Below are positions 34,420-42,003 of a stretch of DNA of 64,000 nucleotides, in pieces. The stretch is from Salinimicrobium sediminis (GTDB lineage: Bacteria > Bacteroidota > Bacteroidia > Flavobacteriales > Flavobacteriaceae), in assembly GCF_900215295.1 (NCBI RefSeq), contig NZ_OCMF01000001.1, positions 310,001 to 374,000 of the forward strand, in the 5' to 3' direction. The notes under the pieces were generated by a model, which did not search any database, was not told the origin of the DNA, and worked only from the letters and a program-made list of their open reading frames with translations. The position numbers and the translations under genes were made by a program. Positions within the stretch are counted from its first letter, which is position 1; each line of letters begins with the position of its first letter.

Positions 34420-35507
34420 AAGCGATATCCTATTGAGAATTCTACTGCTTCGGCATTGGCTCCATGTGAGCGGACGGTAACCGATCCAAAAAGGTCATTC
34501 CAGATCTCTCTTTGCAGACCTACTCTATTGTAAATTCTATCCACGTATTTGTCGTAGGGATAGTAAACATAATATCCCAAATGCGTTATGAGGCTAAGCT
34601 TCCTAAAAGTCAGCTGATGTCCCGCGAAGATCCCTACCCGCTTCGCGTCTTCATCTCCGGCAGAACCATCCAAAGGAAAGGCAACAGAATGGAAATAGAT
34701 ATATTCCTCCATGGCCCTTGAAAGGAACAGTTCTGTCCCTGCCTGCAGCGTGCTTTTGTGATTTAGGGCTTTATCTGCATACGCCGACAAAGTTAAAAAA
34801 GGATAGGATTCAGATCCTATGACTCCGGTAGTATTTACTCCGCCGCGCAACACCAGGTTATACCTAAAGGGTGCCGAAAATGGCATTTTTGGATCCTTGG
34901 GAATAAATTGTCTCTGGATGCCGTGATTCAGATCATAATTTAATCCGGCGCTCCAGGCCAGGGTGTTGGTGGAGCTGTTGGGAGACTTGAAATCTGCGTT
35001 GGAATAATGGATAAGCGAAAGACCGGTCTGGAAGCCCAAGCCACCAATCAGGTTATCGAACTGCAGATTTCCGGTGAAGATCGTGGAACTGAGGATGCGG
35101 GAGCCGTAGGCATTGTTTCGGTAATTATCATCCGGATGATAAGGATTCGTAGTCACTGCCAGACCTTGTCCAACCTTCAGCAAAAGGTGTCGCTTCAGAA
35201 AATAGAATCCAAGGTGCGCATAGGCTCCGAAATTCTCTCCCAGATGTTCATTTTTGAGATCCTGATAAGAAAGTGAAAATCCTACATTTGGATAATTGTA
35301 CCGCCGCTCCCAGGCCTGATCTCCGTACGTTTTCCGGTTGAAGTGCAAGAGCAGTCCGTAAGGATGTTCCGTGATCAAATGCGAAATATTCGGGTTGTGC
35401 TCCCAGATGCTGCCGTAGAAATAATTCGCCTCTATAGAATAATGCTTCTCTTGTGAAAAAGCAGTCTGGCTAAGGCAAATTAAAAAGAGGAGCAGCAGTT
35501 TTCGCAT
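34416..35507 (-). CDS. acyloxyacyl hydrolase / PagL-like outer-membrane protein
   Basis: A 363-residue secreted beta-barrel-like protein (signal peptide about 1-18, QTAFSQ). The segment LSLIHYSNADFKSPNSSTN resembles the His-x-Ser-Asn catalytic neighbourhood of the PagL/lipid A 3-O-deacylase family. Repeated aromatic beta-strand hairpins (FRYNLVLRGGVNT, SVTVRSHGANAEAVEFSIGYRL) fit an outer-membrane barrel. The gene follows osmC by 18 bp and overlaps DUF2807 by 4 bp, so it is probably the tail of the metY-hom transcript. A role in lipid A remodelling is inference. Confidence 0.7.
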   Translation of the reverse strand: MRKLLLLFLICLSQTAFSQEKHYSIEANYFYGSIWEHNPNISHLITEHPYGLLLHFNRKTYGDQAWERRYNYPNVGFSLSYQDLKNEHLGENFGAYAHLGFYFLKRHLLLKVGQGLAVTTNPYHPDDNYRNNAYGSRILSSTIFTGNLQFDNLIGGLGFQTGLSLIHYSNADFKSPNSSTNTLAWSAGLNYDLNHGIQRQFIPKDPKMPFSAPFRYNLVLRGGVNTTGVIGSESYPFLTLSAYADKALNHKSTLQAGTELFLSRAMEEYIYFHSVAFPLDGSAGDEDAKRVGIFAGHQLTFRKLSLITHLGYYVYYPYDKYVDRIYNRVGLQREIWNDLFGSVTVRSHGANAEAVEFSIGYRL

Positions 35508-35525
35508 GGGGGACGAGCGCCGGAA

Positions 35526-35951
35526 TTATTTCTTTACCGGAGAACCGTTAAGAATGACCTCGGTAGTGATCTCGGCGGTTTTCTCCAGCATTTTTGCAAC
35601 TGAACAGTACTTTTCCAGGGAAAGATCTACTGCTCTTTTTGCTTTGTTTTCAGGAATTTCCCCGTCAATAGTGATCTTTAGGTGAATTCTGGTAAAAACA
35701 TTGGGAACGGCACCATCAACTCTAAAACCTTCAACATCCATCTCCAGATTTGTCAACTCAAGTTGTTGTTTTTTGAGGATCATCACTATGTCAATTCCGC
35801 TGCAACCGGCAATTCCCATGAGTAGCAATTCCATTGGGCTTGCCCCCTGTGGGTTCGGTTCACTCTTGTTATCGAGGTGAATTACGTTGCCGCGCTCGTT
35901 CACGGTTTCAAAGTGATAGTTTTCGTTAAGCCTTTTAAGATGGATCTTCAT
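35526..35951 (-). CDS. OsmC/Ohr family protein
   Basis: A 141-residue OsmC-like protein with the family block NPQGASPMELLLMGIAGCSGIDI, which carries the first redox-active Cys. The second Cys lies in LEKYCSVAKML. Such proteins reduce organic hydroperoxides. Its start overlaps the hom stop by 4 bp, so it is co-translated with the methionine genes, which is unusual company for OsmC but may link sulphur metabolism with thiol stress. It may also have a metabolic thioesterase-like role. Confidence 0.85.
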   Translation of the reverse strand: MKIHLKRLNENYHFETVNERGNVIHLDNKSEPNPQGASPMELLLMGIAGCSGIDIVMILKKQQLELTNLEMDVEGFRVDGAVPNVFTRIHLKITIDGEIPENKAKRAVDLSLEKYCSVAKMLEKTAEITTEVILNGSPVKK

Positions 35952-37024
35952 GAGGGTAATTTTTCCGCTAATTTAATTAAATCTGTAAGAACTCCGCGTG
36001 CCGTCACTGCGGCTCCTGCCCCTGCTCCTTTAATGACTAAAGGCTGCTCTCCATAGGACTCGGTGAAGATCTCAAAAGAAGAGTCGGCATTTTGAAGGCT
36101 TCCAAGAGCCGAAGTTCTTTTTTCGGTCACCAGTTTTACATCCAGGATCCCGGTTTGCAGGTCCAACTCGCCTACATGTCTAATGACTTCATCCTGCTTC
36201 AGTTCTTTTTTTAGCTTCAGAAAAATTGGATCCAGATCCTTCTTTTTTTCGTGAAAATTCTTCAGCGTGGACTGCCCGTTAAGATGTGGCGGCACCAGAT
36301 CCTGAATCGTGATCTCTTCAAATTCCTTTTCCAGCCCCAGTTCCCGGCCAAGGATCAACAGCTTTCTGGCCACATCCTTTCCCGAAAGGTCCACACGCGG
36401 ATCGGGTTCTGTGAAACCTTTGACACCGGCTTCGGAAAGCACTTCGGAAAATGCTTTTTCTTCGGCACAATAGGTATTGAAAATATAGCTGAGGGAACCT
36501 GAAAATACCCCTCTTACCTTTGTTACCCTCTCATTGGAACGGTGGAAGCTCCGAAGGGTTTCTACAATTGGCAACCCTGCGCCTACGTTGGTTTCATAGA
36601 AAAAAAATTTATGATGCTCCCGAAGCTTTTTCCGCAGCTCCAGATAGAATTGAGAGGAGCGGGTATTTGCTACTTTGTTAGCAGCAACAATATGGAACCC
36701 GGATTCAATGAGGCTGAAATAGTGATCTACAAATTCCTCGCTGGCCGTGGCATCGACGGCAATCAGGTTTTCATAGTTCTGCTGTCGCACATACTCCAGA
36801 ATATCATTAAGTTTATATGGAAAACCGAACTTTTCCAGGTCGGTTTCCCACGACGGCTGCTGATTCTCCTTTTGGAAGAAGGCAATAGTGGAATTCGCAA
36901 TGACCGGAATATTGATTTCGAGGCCTTCCTTCTCCTGAAGAATCTTTCGTGCCTGCAGGACCTGGTGTACCAGTTTACTTCCTACGTTACCTGTCCCAAA
37001 CAGGACTAAGTTTATCTTTTTCAT
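35948..37024 (-). CDS. hom: homoserine dehydrogenase (stand-alone)
   Basis: A homoserine dehydrogenase of about 358 residues without ACT or aspartokinase domain. It reduces aspartate semialdehyde to homoserine. It has an N-terminal nucleotide-binding motif (VLFGTGNVGSK), the AVDATASEEFVDHYF block, an AANKVANT-type Lys motif and VRGVFSGSLSYIFNTY, with GFTEPDPRVDLSGKDVARKLLILGR following. I prefer the ATG at 37024 (MKKINLVLF) over one 5 codons upstream; both overlap the metX end (by 38 or 53 bp). The final steps to methionine use the metX and metY products encoded upstream. It is co-transcribed with metX and overlaps osmC by 4 bp. Confidence 0.93.
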   Translation of the reverse strand: MKKINLVLFGTGNVGSKLVHQVLQARKILQEKEGLEINIPVIANSTIAFFQKENQQPSWETDLEKFGFPYKLNDILEYVRQQNYENLIAVDATASEEFVDHYFSLIESGFHIVAANKVANTRSSQFYLELRKKLREHHKFFFYETNVGAGLPIVETLRSFHRSNERVTKVRGVFSGSLSYIFNTYCAEEKAFSEVLSEAGVKGFTEPDPRVDLSGKDVARKLLILGRELGLEKEFEEITIQDLVPPHLNGQSTLKNFHEKKKDLDPIFLKLKKELKQDEVIRHVGELDLQTGILDVKLVTEKRTSALGSLQNADSSFEIFTESYGEQPLVIKGAGAGAAVTARGVLTDLIKLAEKLPS

Positions 37025-37997
37025 GTTTAATAGTTTCAAATTTAAAAATGGGATTCAGGATATTTTCGAGTTGTTCGAACTCTATAAGAAAAGCGTCGTG
37101 TCCATGGATGGAGATGATCTCGGAGTAATTGATATTTTCCTTTACTTCAGAAAGCTGCCGGTATGTTTCCCGGATCTCCTGCGGAAAAAAGAACAAGTCA
37201 GAATCAATAGAGACCAGATGAATATTGCTTTCGATGTCGGTTGCCACAACTGAAGCTTCCGCAACACAACCTGAAATATCTATGGTAGTCAGCAGGTGAT
37301 TCATAAATTTATAAGCTTGCAATTCAAATCTGCTTTCAAGTTTTCTTCCATGATGCTCAAGCCAGTTTTCCACCTCAAAACGGCCATTGTCGCTATTTTT
37401 CTTTCTCCGGAATTTTTCTGAAAGGGAAAGCGGATGGCGATAGAAGGTCATGGCATGCATGCGGGCATCACGTAAAGGTTCAGCTGAATTTTCCAGGATC
37501 TGCTCCTGCACTTTACAATGCGCCAGCAGCCAATCTGTAGCTTTGAGATCTGTGGCTATAGGAATTAGATTTTTGATAAGGTGGGGCTTAAGGGCAGCAA
37601 GTTGCCAACCCAATGCTCCCCCTATAGATCCGCCAATAGCAGCAAAAAGGCTCCTGATCTTCAATTTAGCGAGTACTCTGGCATATATACGGGCAATGTC
37701 GGCAAGTGTGAAGTCCTTATAATTATAGAAAACGTCCTCTTTACCTCCTGCCCCATTTCCCGGAATATTCAAACATAGTACAGTGAAAATGTTGGTATTT
37801 ATGCATCTCCCTTCTCCCACCAGTTCTTTCCACCATCCACCTTCTCCTGAAACCTCAGCATTGCCGGTAAGGGCGTGATTTACCAGCACCACCGGGCCAT
37901 AGCCTAACTTCCTGCCAAAAACCTGGTAGTAAACCTTTACATCCTGCCGGTTTCCAGCAGAATTTTTAAAGTTGGGGATTAGAATTTCCTGTAACAT
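36987..37997 (-). CDS. metX: homoserine O-acetyltransferase-like (alpha/beta-hydrolase)
   Basis: A 336-residue alpha/beta-hydrolase that should acylate homoserine. The nucleophile is Ser124 (IGGSIGGALG) and the catalytic His is His300 (GHDAFL). NHALTGNAEVSGEGGWW and NIPGNGAGGKED are typical of the MetX family. It is somewhat shorter than the roughly 370-residue standard. It lies 53 bp after metY and overlaps hom. Together the three encode hom, acetyl-homoserine and direct sulphydrylation to homocysteine. Confidence 0.9.
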   Translation of the reverse strand: MLQEILIPNFKNSAGNRQDVKVYYQVFGRKLGYGPVVLVNHALTGNAEVSGEGGWWKELVGEGRCINTNIFTVLCLNIPGNGAGGKEDVFYNYKDFTLADIARIYARVLAKLKIRSLFAAIGGSIGGALGWQLAALKPHLIKNLIPIATDLKATDWLLAHCKVQEQILENSAEPLRDARMHAMTFYRHPLSLSEKFRRKKNSDNGRFEVENWLEHHGRKLESRFELQAYKFMNHLLTTIDISGCVAEASVVATDIESNIHLVSIDSDLFFFPQEIRETYRQLSEVKENINYSEIISIHGHDAFLIEFEQLENILNPIFKFETIKHEKDKLSPVWDR

Positions 37998-38050
37998 ATT
38001 TTAAAAGTTTTCCGGAACAGCAGAAAGGTTCTCCTGCTCCGGATAAGATT

Positions 38051-39355
38051 TCAGACCGTTTTTAGTTTCTTTCCTGAATTCACTTGTGCCAGCGCCTGTT
38101 CCAGATCGTTCTTTAGATCTTCAAGATCTTCCAACCCGACAGACAATCTTACCAGGTCCTTGGTTACTCCCGTAGATTCCTGTTGTTCATCACTGAGCTG
38201 CTGATGGGTAGTGCTGCCGGGATGGATGATAAGAGATTTTGTATCTCCAATGTTGGCAAGAAGAGAGAAGAGCTTGGTTTCATCTACCAGCACTTTTGCT
38301 GCTTCATAGCCGCCCTTCACACCAAAGGTCACCACGCCGCTTTGTCCTTTTGGAAGATATTTTTGCGCCAGGTTATAATACTCACTGCTCTCCAGCCCCG
38401 GATAGTTCACCCAGCTTACCTCCTCTTTTTGCTGCAGCCATTTGGCCAAAGCCAAAGCATTTTCGCTGTGCTTTTTGATCCTTATCTCCAGTGTTTCCAG
38501 TCCCTGCAGGATCTGAAAAGCATTGAACGGACTCAGCGCTGCACCAAGGTCCCGAAGGCCTTCGATCCGTATTTTTGCTATAAAGGCCGCTTCTTTTAAA
38601 ACATCATAATAGACGAGGCCGTGGTACCCCGGAGAAGGCTCAGTGAATTCAGGGAACTTGCCGTTGCTCCAGTCAAATTTACCGGCGTCGATGATCACAC
38701 CGCCGAGAGAGGTTCCGTTGCCTCCAATGTATTTGGTTAAGGAATGGATCACCAGGTCGGCACCATGGTTAATTGGTTTAACTAGAGCAGAAGTCGCTAC
38801 AGTATTATCAACTATAAAAGGAACTTTATGTTCTTTAGCGACTGCAGAGATCGCCTCCAGGTCAAGCACGTCAAGTTTTGGATTGCCTAAGGACTCTACA
38901 AAAACTGCACGGGTGTTTTCTTTCACAGCTTTAGAGAAATTTTCAGCGTTCTGCGGATCTACAAAGGTGGTGGTGATGCCAAGGCGTGGTAAAGTAACGC
39001 TAAGCAGGTTGTAAGTTCCGCCGTAGAGGCTGCTGGAAGCGACAATATGATCTCCGGCTTTGAGAAGGGTAAGCAAGGTAGTACTAATGGCTGCTGTGCC
39101 CGATGCTGTCACTACAGCCCCGATACCACCTTCCAGTGCTGCCAGTCGCTGTTCCAACACATCGTTCGTTGGATTATTGAGTCGGGTGTAAATGAATCCG
39201 GGTTCTGCAAGCGAAAAGAGGTTCGCTGCGTGATCTGAATCTTTAAAGACGTAAGAGGTGGTTTGATAAATAGGCACTGCTCTTGTTCCTCCGTTTGCTG
39301 TGACATTATGTCCTGCATGGAGCGCTTTGGTCGAGAAATTTTGTTGTGTACTCAT
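38051..39355 (-). CDS. metY: O-acetylhomoserine sulphydrylase (aminocarboxypropyltransferase)
   Basis: A 434-residue PLP enzyme of the Cys/Met metabolism family that converts O-acetylhomoserine plus sulphide to homocysteine. The PLP-binding Lys is Lys208 (VIHSLTKYIGG). Conserved blocks are ALHAGH at the N-terminus, FIYTRLNNPTNDVLE, SLYGGTYNLL and TRLS-type SLLANIGDTKSLIIHPGSTTHQQL. It is the first gene of the methionine operon and lies downstream of a 580-nt leader with two Met/Cys attenuators. A heptamer-repeat block forms most of the sequence just before its start. Confidence 0.96.
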   Translation of the reverse strand: MSTQQNFSTKALHAGHNVTANGGTRAVPIYQTTSYVFKDSDHAANLFSLAEPGFIYTRLNNPTNDVLEQRLAALEGGIGAVVTASGTAAISTTLLTLLKAGDHIVASSSLYGGTYNLLSVTLPRLGITTTFVDPQNAENFSKAVKENTRAVFVESLGNPKLDVLDLEAISAVAKEHKVPFIVDNTVATSALVKPINHGADLVIHSLTKYIGGNGTSLGGVIIDAGKFDWSNGKFPEFTEPSPGYHGLVYYDVLKEAAFIAKIRIEGLRDLGAALSPFNAFQILQGLETLEIRIKKHSENALALAKWLQQKEEVSWVNYPGLESSEYYNLAQKYLPKGQSGVVTFGVKGGYEAAKVLVDETKLFSLLANIGDTKSLIIHPGSTTHQQLSDEQQESTGVTKDLVRLSVGLEDLEDLKNDLEQALAQVNSGKKLKTV

Positions 39356-39358
39356 CTT

Positions 39359-39442
39359 TTTAAGGTTTAAGGTTTAAGGTTTAAGGTTTAATTGTTTATT
39401 GTTCATTGTTTATTGTTGCGGGTTGCGAGTTGCGGGTTAAAA
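39359..39442. repeat. 12 tandem heptamers in the metY 5' leader
   Basis: In one unbroken 7-nt register there are four TTTAAGG units, TTTAATT, GTTTATT, GTTCATT, GTTTATT, GTTGCGG, GTTGCGA, GTTGCGG and GTTAAAA. More heptads follow at 39491-39518 (TGGAATT, AGGAATT, TGGTGCC, TGGTGCT) and 39531-39558 (ATTGCTA, ATTGTTA, ATTGCCA, ATTGTTT). The units drift but the period is kept. Confidence 0.85.
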
Positions 39443-39565
39443 AGGCCACGAATTCACGAATGCTTCAAAGTCTTACCTCTTCCCCCAAATTGGAATTAGG
39501 AATTTGGTGCCTGGTGCTTCTTTACTGATCATTGCTAATTGTTAATTGCCAATTGTTTAAAAAGA

Positions 39566-39601
39566 AAAAATCCCTTTAGCCGGCTTGCCAAAGGGATTTT
39601 T
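39566..39601 (-). terminator. metY attenuator 2 terminator
   Basis: AATCCCTTT (39569-39577) and AAAGGGATT (39590-39598) pair, extended by A/T flanks, around a loop with an AGCCGGCT core; a U tract follows on the minus strand. A downstream part of the leader, TTGCCAAA, is complementary over 8 nt (39637-39644 with 39585-39592) to the loop-proximal arm and can block it. Confidence 0.88.
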
Positions 39602-39622
39602 AGTAACTGAATATATAACTAA

Positions 39623-39718
39623 CTAGATCCTAATTTTTTGGCAATAGCGGGGTGGTGCGCACATCATGCACATCATGCAACACATCATCATCTTTGCTAC
39701 TGCTTTGTAATTTTTCAT
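39623..39718 (-). CDS. Met/Cys-rich leader peptide 2
   Basis: A 31-codon ORF (ATG at 39716-39718, TAG at 39623-39625). After MKNYKAVAK it has MMMCCMMCMMC, eleven consecutive Met/Cys codons (seven Met, four Cys), then APPRYCQKIRI. The C-terminal TATTGCCAAAA region forms the antiterminator. Stalling on Met or Cys shortage would leave it free. Confidence 0.88.
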   Translation of the reverse strand: MKNYKAVAKMMMCCMMCMMCAPPRYCQKIRI

Positions 39719-39740
39719 GTTTTTATTTTTTGACTCTCGG

Positions 39741-39784
39741 GTCCTCTGAATTTTATGAGGACTCAAAAATGCCATTTTTGGCAT
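39741..39784 (-). terminator. third hairpin between the two attenuators
   Basis: GTCCTC/GAGGAC (39741-39746, 39757-39762) followed by ATGCCA/TGGCAT (39769-39774, 39779-39784) around TTTT. On the minus strand the second stem is followed by UUUUU, so it looks like an intrinsic terminator. It belongs to the TCAAAAATGCCA palindrome family of this genome. Confidence 0.5.
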
Positions 39785-39811
39785 CTACTGTTATTCAAAA
39801 TTTACTCCAAC

Positions 39812-39842
39812 AAAAAAGCCGCTGCGGTGGCAGCGGCTTTTT
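39812..39842 (-). terminator. metY attenuator 1 terminator
   Basis: GCCGCTG and CAGCGGC (39818-39824, 39831-39837) flanked by A6 and T5 around a 6-nt loop. A leader segment CGCTGC (39879-39884 on +) repeats the arm, so the transcript can pair with it (6 nt) as an antiterminator. Confidence 0.88.
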
Positions 39843-39863
39843 GCGAATTTATCTTTTTCAGAT

Positions 39864-39932
39864 TCATGCAATAGGACGCGCTGCGGAAGTTTTCCACATC
39901 ATACACATCATATTACAAATCACCTGGTTCAT
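39864..39932 (-). CDS. Met/Cys-rich leader peptide 1
   Basis: A 22-codon ORF (ATG at 39930-39932, TGA at 39864-39866). It starts MNQVIC, has NMMCMMW, and ends KTSAARPIA. Four Met codons and two Cys codons cluster before the antiterminator segment. It is about 15-20 nt from the predicted transcription start. Confidence 0.85.
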   Translation of the reverse strand: MNQVICNMMCMMWKTSAARPIA

Positions 39933-39951
39933 TTCTTGTTTTGGTATGAAG

Positions 39952-39984
39952 CAAAGTTAACGACAGAAAAATTTAAGGAACAAA
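39952..39984 (-). promoter_or_regulatory. metY operon promoter (TTTG-N21-TAACTTTG)
   Basis: On the minus strand TTTG (complement of 39981-39984) is followed after 21 nt by TAACTTTG (complement of 39952-39959). Both match the Bacteroidota consensus. It predicts a start around 39945 and a 590-nt leader that contains both attenuators. Confidence 0.8.
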
Positions 39985-40269
39985 TAAATTTCGGATTAAT
40001 TTGATTTCTTGAGGAATTTCGGGGCCAGCAAAGAAATATTGCCAGGAATTCACTAATATTTTCAGGCGATTGGCGTTTTTCCTTAAGGCCGTAAAGATTT
40101 CGCGAATTGGTGAGAGAATCGACAATTCTTAAAGGTTTAATTCAAAGGTCATCTCAAGCTTCCCCGGCACGGATTGCAAATCTGCGTCATCGGTGAAGGA
40201 CTACAAATAATCATAAGTTCCCGCTAAGGCCTCAAAGTCTCTGCCGAGAAGGCAGAATTGCACTTCACT

Positions 40270-40311
40270 GTTACCTGATCATTGTTAATTGCTCATTGTT
40301 CATTGAACTTC
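40270..40311. repeat. six degenerate heptamers
   Basis: In one register: GTTACCT, GATCATT, GTTAATT, GCTCATT, GTTCATT, GAACTTC. Same type of periodic sequence as at 39531-39558. Confidence 0.65.
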
Positions 40312-40415
40312 GCGCTAGGGATTGAGCGGTTGTTGGAGCTCTCCTGATGCCGGGAGGCAGCGGGAAGCGACCCGCGAAAGCCTGACGGCCCGCCCGGGAG
40401 GGAGGGCCGGAGCGC
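40312..40415. ncRNA. GC-rich multi-hairpin element, candidate structured RNA or dispersed repeat
   Basis: Much richer in G+C than its surroundings. GCGCT (40312-40316) and AGCGC (40411-40415) can close it; inside are GCGGG/CCCGC (40360-40364, 40371-40375) and GGCCC/GGGCC (40387-40391, 40404-40408), with a weaker CTCC/GGAG stem at 40341-40356. It recalls a flavobacterial intergenic element starting AGGGATTGAGCGG; I cannot verify that. Confidence 0.45.
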
Positions 40416-40466
40416 CCAAATTATTCTTAAAAATAAGATTATGCGGTGGGTTTAAAACTATTTTTA

Positions 40467-40474
40467 TACATTTG
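40467..40474 (+). promoter_or_regulatory. metK -7 box (TACATTTG)
   Basis: A full match to TAnnTTTG, 128 bp upstream of the metK ATG. No good -33 TTG was found at the expected spacing. Confidence 0.45.
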
Positions 40475-40601
40475 TTCCTCAATAAAATTCAGGGAAAAAT
40501 TTGACTGATTGCAACCCTTAAAAATGCTAAAGCAGTGAAAAACTCCTCTAGCGCTTCACGTCAAATTTCTCCTGAAATTAATCTTTTAAAAAAGACGAAG
40601 C

Positions 40602-41858
40602 ATGCCATATTTATTTACTTCAGAAAGTGTTTCTGAAGGCCACCCCGATAAAGTTGCAGACCAGATTAGCGATACCCTTTTAGATAATTTCCTTGCTTTT
40701 GATCCTGAATCCAAAGTTGCCTGCGAAACCCTGGTAACTACCGGACAGGTGGTGCTTGCCGGAGAGGTGAAGAGCGATACCTACCTCGATGTGCAAACCA
40801 TCGCCCGCGATGTGATCAACGACATTGGTTACACTAAAGGTGCATATAAATTCAGCGGCGATTCCTGCGGCGTGATCTCTTTGATACACGAACAATCCCA
40901 GGACATTAACCAGGGAGTGGATCGCGGCAATAAGGAAGAACAGGGTGCCGGCGACCAGGGAATGATGTTTGGTTATGCTACTAAGGAAACCGAAAATTAT
41001 ATGCCGCTGGCGCTGGATATTTCTCACAAGATCCTTATTGAGCTGGCAAAATTACGCCGCGAGAATAATGAAATCACATACCTGCGACCAGATTCAAAAA
41101 GCCAGGTAACTATAGAGTATAGCGACGACAATATTCCGCAGCGCATTGATTCTATCGTTGTTTCTACCCAGCACGACGAGTTCGACGAAGAAGACACACG
41201 AATGCTGGACAAGATCAAAAAAGACATTCTTGAGATCCTAATCCCCAGAGTGCAGGCACAGCTGCCGGAATATGTTCAAAAGTTGTTCAACGACAAGATA
41301 AAATATCATATCAACCCAACAGGAAAGTTTGTGATTGGCGGACCTCACGGGGATACCGGCCTTACGGGAAGAAAGATCATCGTGGATACCTACGGTGGAA
41401 AAGGAGCCCATGGTGGAGGTGCGTTTTCGGGAAAAGATCCGAGTAAGGTGGACAGATCGGCTGCCTATGCGGCCAGACATATTGCCAAAAATCTTGTGGC
41501 TGCAGGAGTGGCTGATGAAGTATTGATCCAGGTTTCCTATGCAATTGGAGTAGTGGAACCTACTTCCCTGCTCGTGGAAACTTACGGCACCAAAAAAGTA
41601 GATCTAAGCCACGGCGAGATTGCAAAAAAAGTATTGAAAATCTTTGACATGAGACCCGCAGCCATTGAAGAAAGACTTGGCTTGAGAAATCCTATCTATC
41701 GTGAAACTTCGGCTTATGGTCACTTTGGGAAGGAGCCCCGTACCGAGAGAAAAGTCTTTAAAAGTCCTTATAACGGAGAAAAAACTGTAGAGGTGAACTT
41801 GTTCACCTGGGAGGAGATCAACAAAGTGGAAGAGATTAAGAAAGAATTTGAAATTTAG
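40602..41858 (+). CDS. metK: S-adenosylmethionine synthetase
   Basis: A 418-residue methionine adenosyltransferase forming SAM from methionine and ATP. Typical segments are [20 protein letters not shown] (N-terminal domain), the ATP-binding [24 protein letters not shown] and the flexible-loop [20 protein letters not shown]. It is divergent from the metY operon. No leader peptide was found in front of it. A strong bidirectional terminator follows 90 bp after the stop, beyond a heptamer block. Confidence 0.98.
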   Translation: MPYLFTSESVSEGHPDKVADQISDTLLDNFLAFDPESKVACETLVTTGQVVLAGEVKSDTYLDVQTIARDVINDIGYTKGAYKFSGDSCGVISLIHEQSQDINQGVDRGNKEEQGAGDQGMMFGYATKETENYMPLALDISHKILIELAKLRRENNEITYLRPDSKSQVTIEYSDDNIPQRIDSIVVSTQHDEFDEEDTRMLDKIKKDILEILIPRVQAQLPEYVQKLFNDKIKYHINPTGKFVIGGPHGDTGLTGRKIIVDTYGGKGAHGGGAFSGKDPSKVDRSAAYAARHIAKNLVAAGVADEVLIQVSYAIGVVEPTSLLVETYGTKKVDLSHGEIAKKVLKIFDMRPAAIEERLGLRNPIYRETSAYGHFGKEPRTERKVFKSPYNGEKTVEVNLFTWEEINKVEEIKKEFEI

Positions 41859-41869
41859 GTACTGGTAGT

Positions 41870-41918
41870 GAGTATTGAGTAATGAGTATTGAGTATTGAG
41901 TATTGAATATTGAGTATT
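41870..41918. repeat. seven GAGTATT heptamers after metK
   Basis: GAGTATT, GAGTAAT, three GAGTATT, GAATATT, GAGTATT in one register, directly after the metK stop. Highest purity of the heptamer blocks. Confidence 0.9.
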
Positions 41919-41944
41919 TACTACTATGTATTTAAGAAGTACAA

Positions 41945-41978
41945 ATAAAAAACCCGGATTTATTCCGGGTTTTTTATT
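41945..41978. terminator. bidirectional terminator between metK and PH-domain gene
   Basis: An A-rich arm with CCCGGA, a TTTAT-type loop, and TCCGGG followed by T6. The A and T flanks pair too. Serves both converging genes. Confidence 0.85.
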
Positions 41979-42003
41979 GTCTCACGGATTTTATAAGCAC
42001 CGG

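Larger units (their letters stand above)
39356..40601. other. 1.25-kb regulatory gap between metY (-) and metK (+)
   Basis: No full-length protein gene. From left: metY-proximal heptamer blocks (39359-39558), attenuator 2 (39566-39718), a third hairpin (39741-39784), attenuator 1 (39812-39932), the metY promoter (39952-39984) and about 280 bp of unremarkable DNA with one degenerate palindrome. Then come heptamers (40270-40311), a GC-rich structured element (40312-40415) and the metK promoter (40467-40474). Confidence 0.75.

Noticed and set aside
39359-39386. Telomere-like TTTAAGG repeats
   Set aside because: A bacterial intergenic heptamer block that drifts into other units; no linear-replicon context.
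39356-39700. SAM riboswitch upstream of metY
   Set aside because: I found no SAM-I or SAM-II type core; the leader is instead explained by Met/Cys leader ORFs and terminators.
39652-39960. 102-codon + strand ORF opposite the metY leader
   Set aside because: It is antisense to both leader peptides and their terminators, with a composition forced by those repeats (CTSCNTSSS). The minus-strand leaders explain the sequence better.
40322-40504. 60-codon + strand ORF through the GC-rich element
   Set aside because: Arg/Gly/Pro-biased translation of a hairpin-rich region with no family similarity; treated as an artefact of the structured element.
40416-40601. SAM riboswitch or leader peptide upstream of metK
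   Set aside because: No Met-rich ORF, paired stems or terminator was visible in front of metK.
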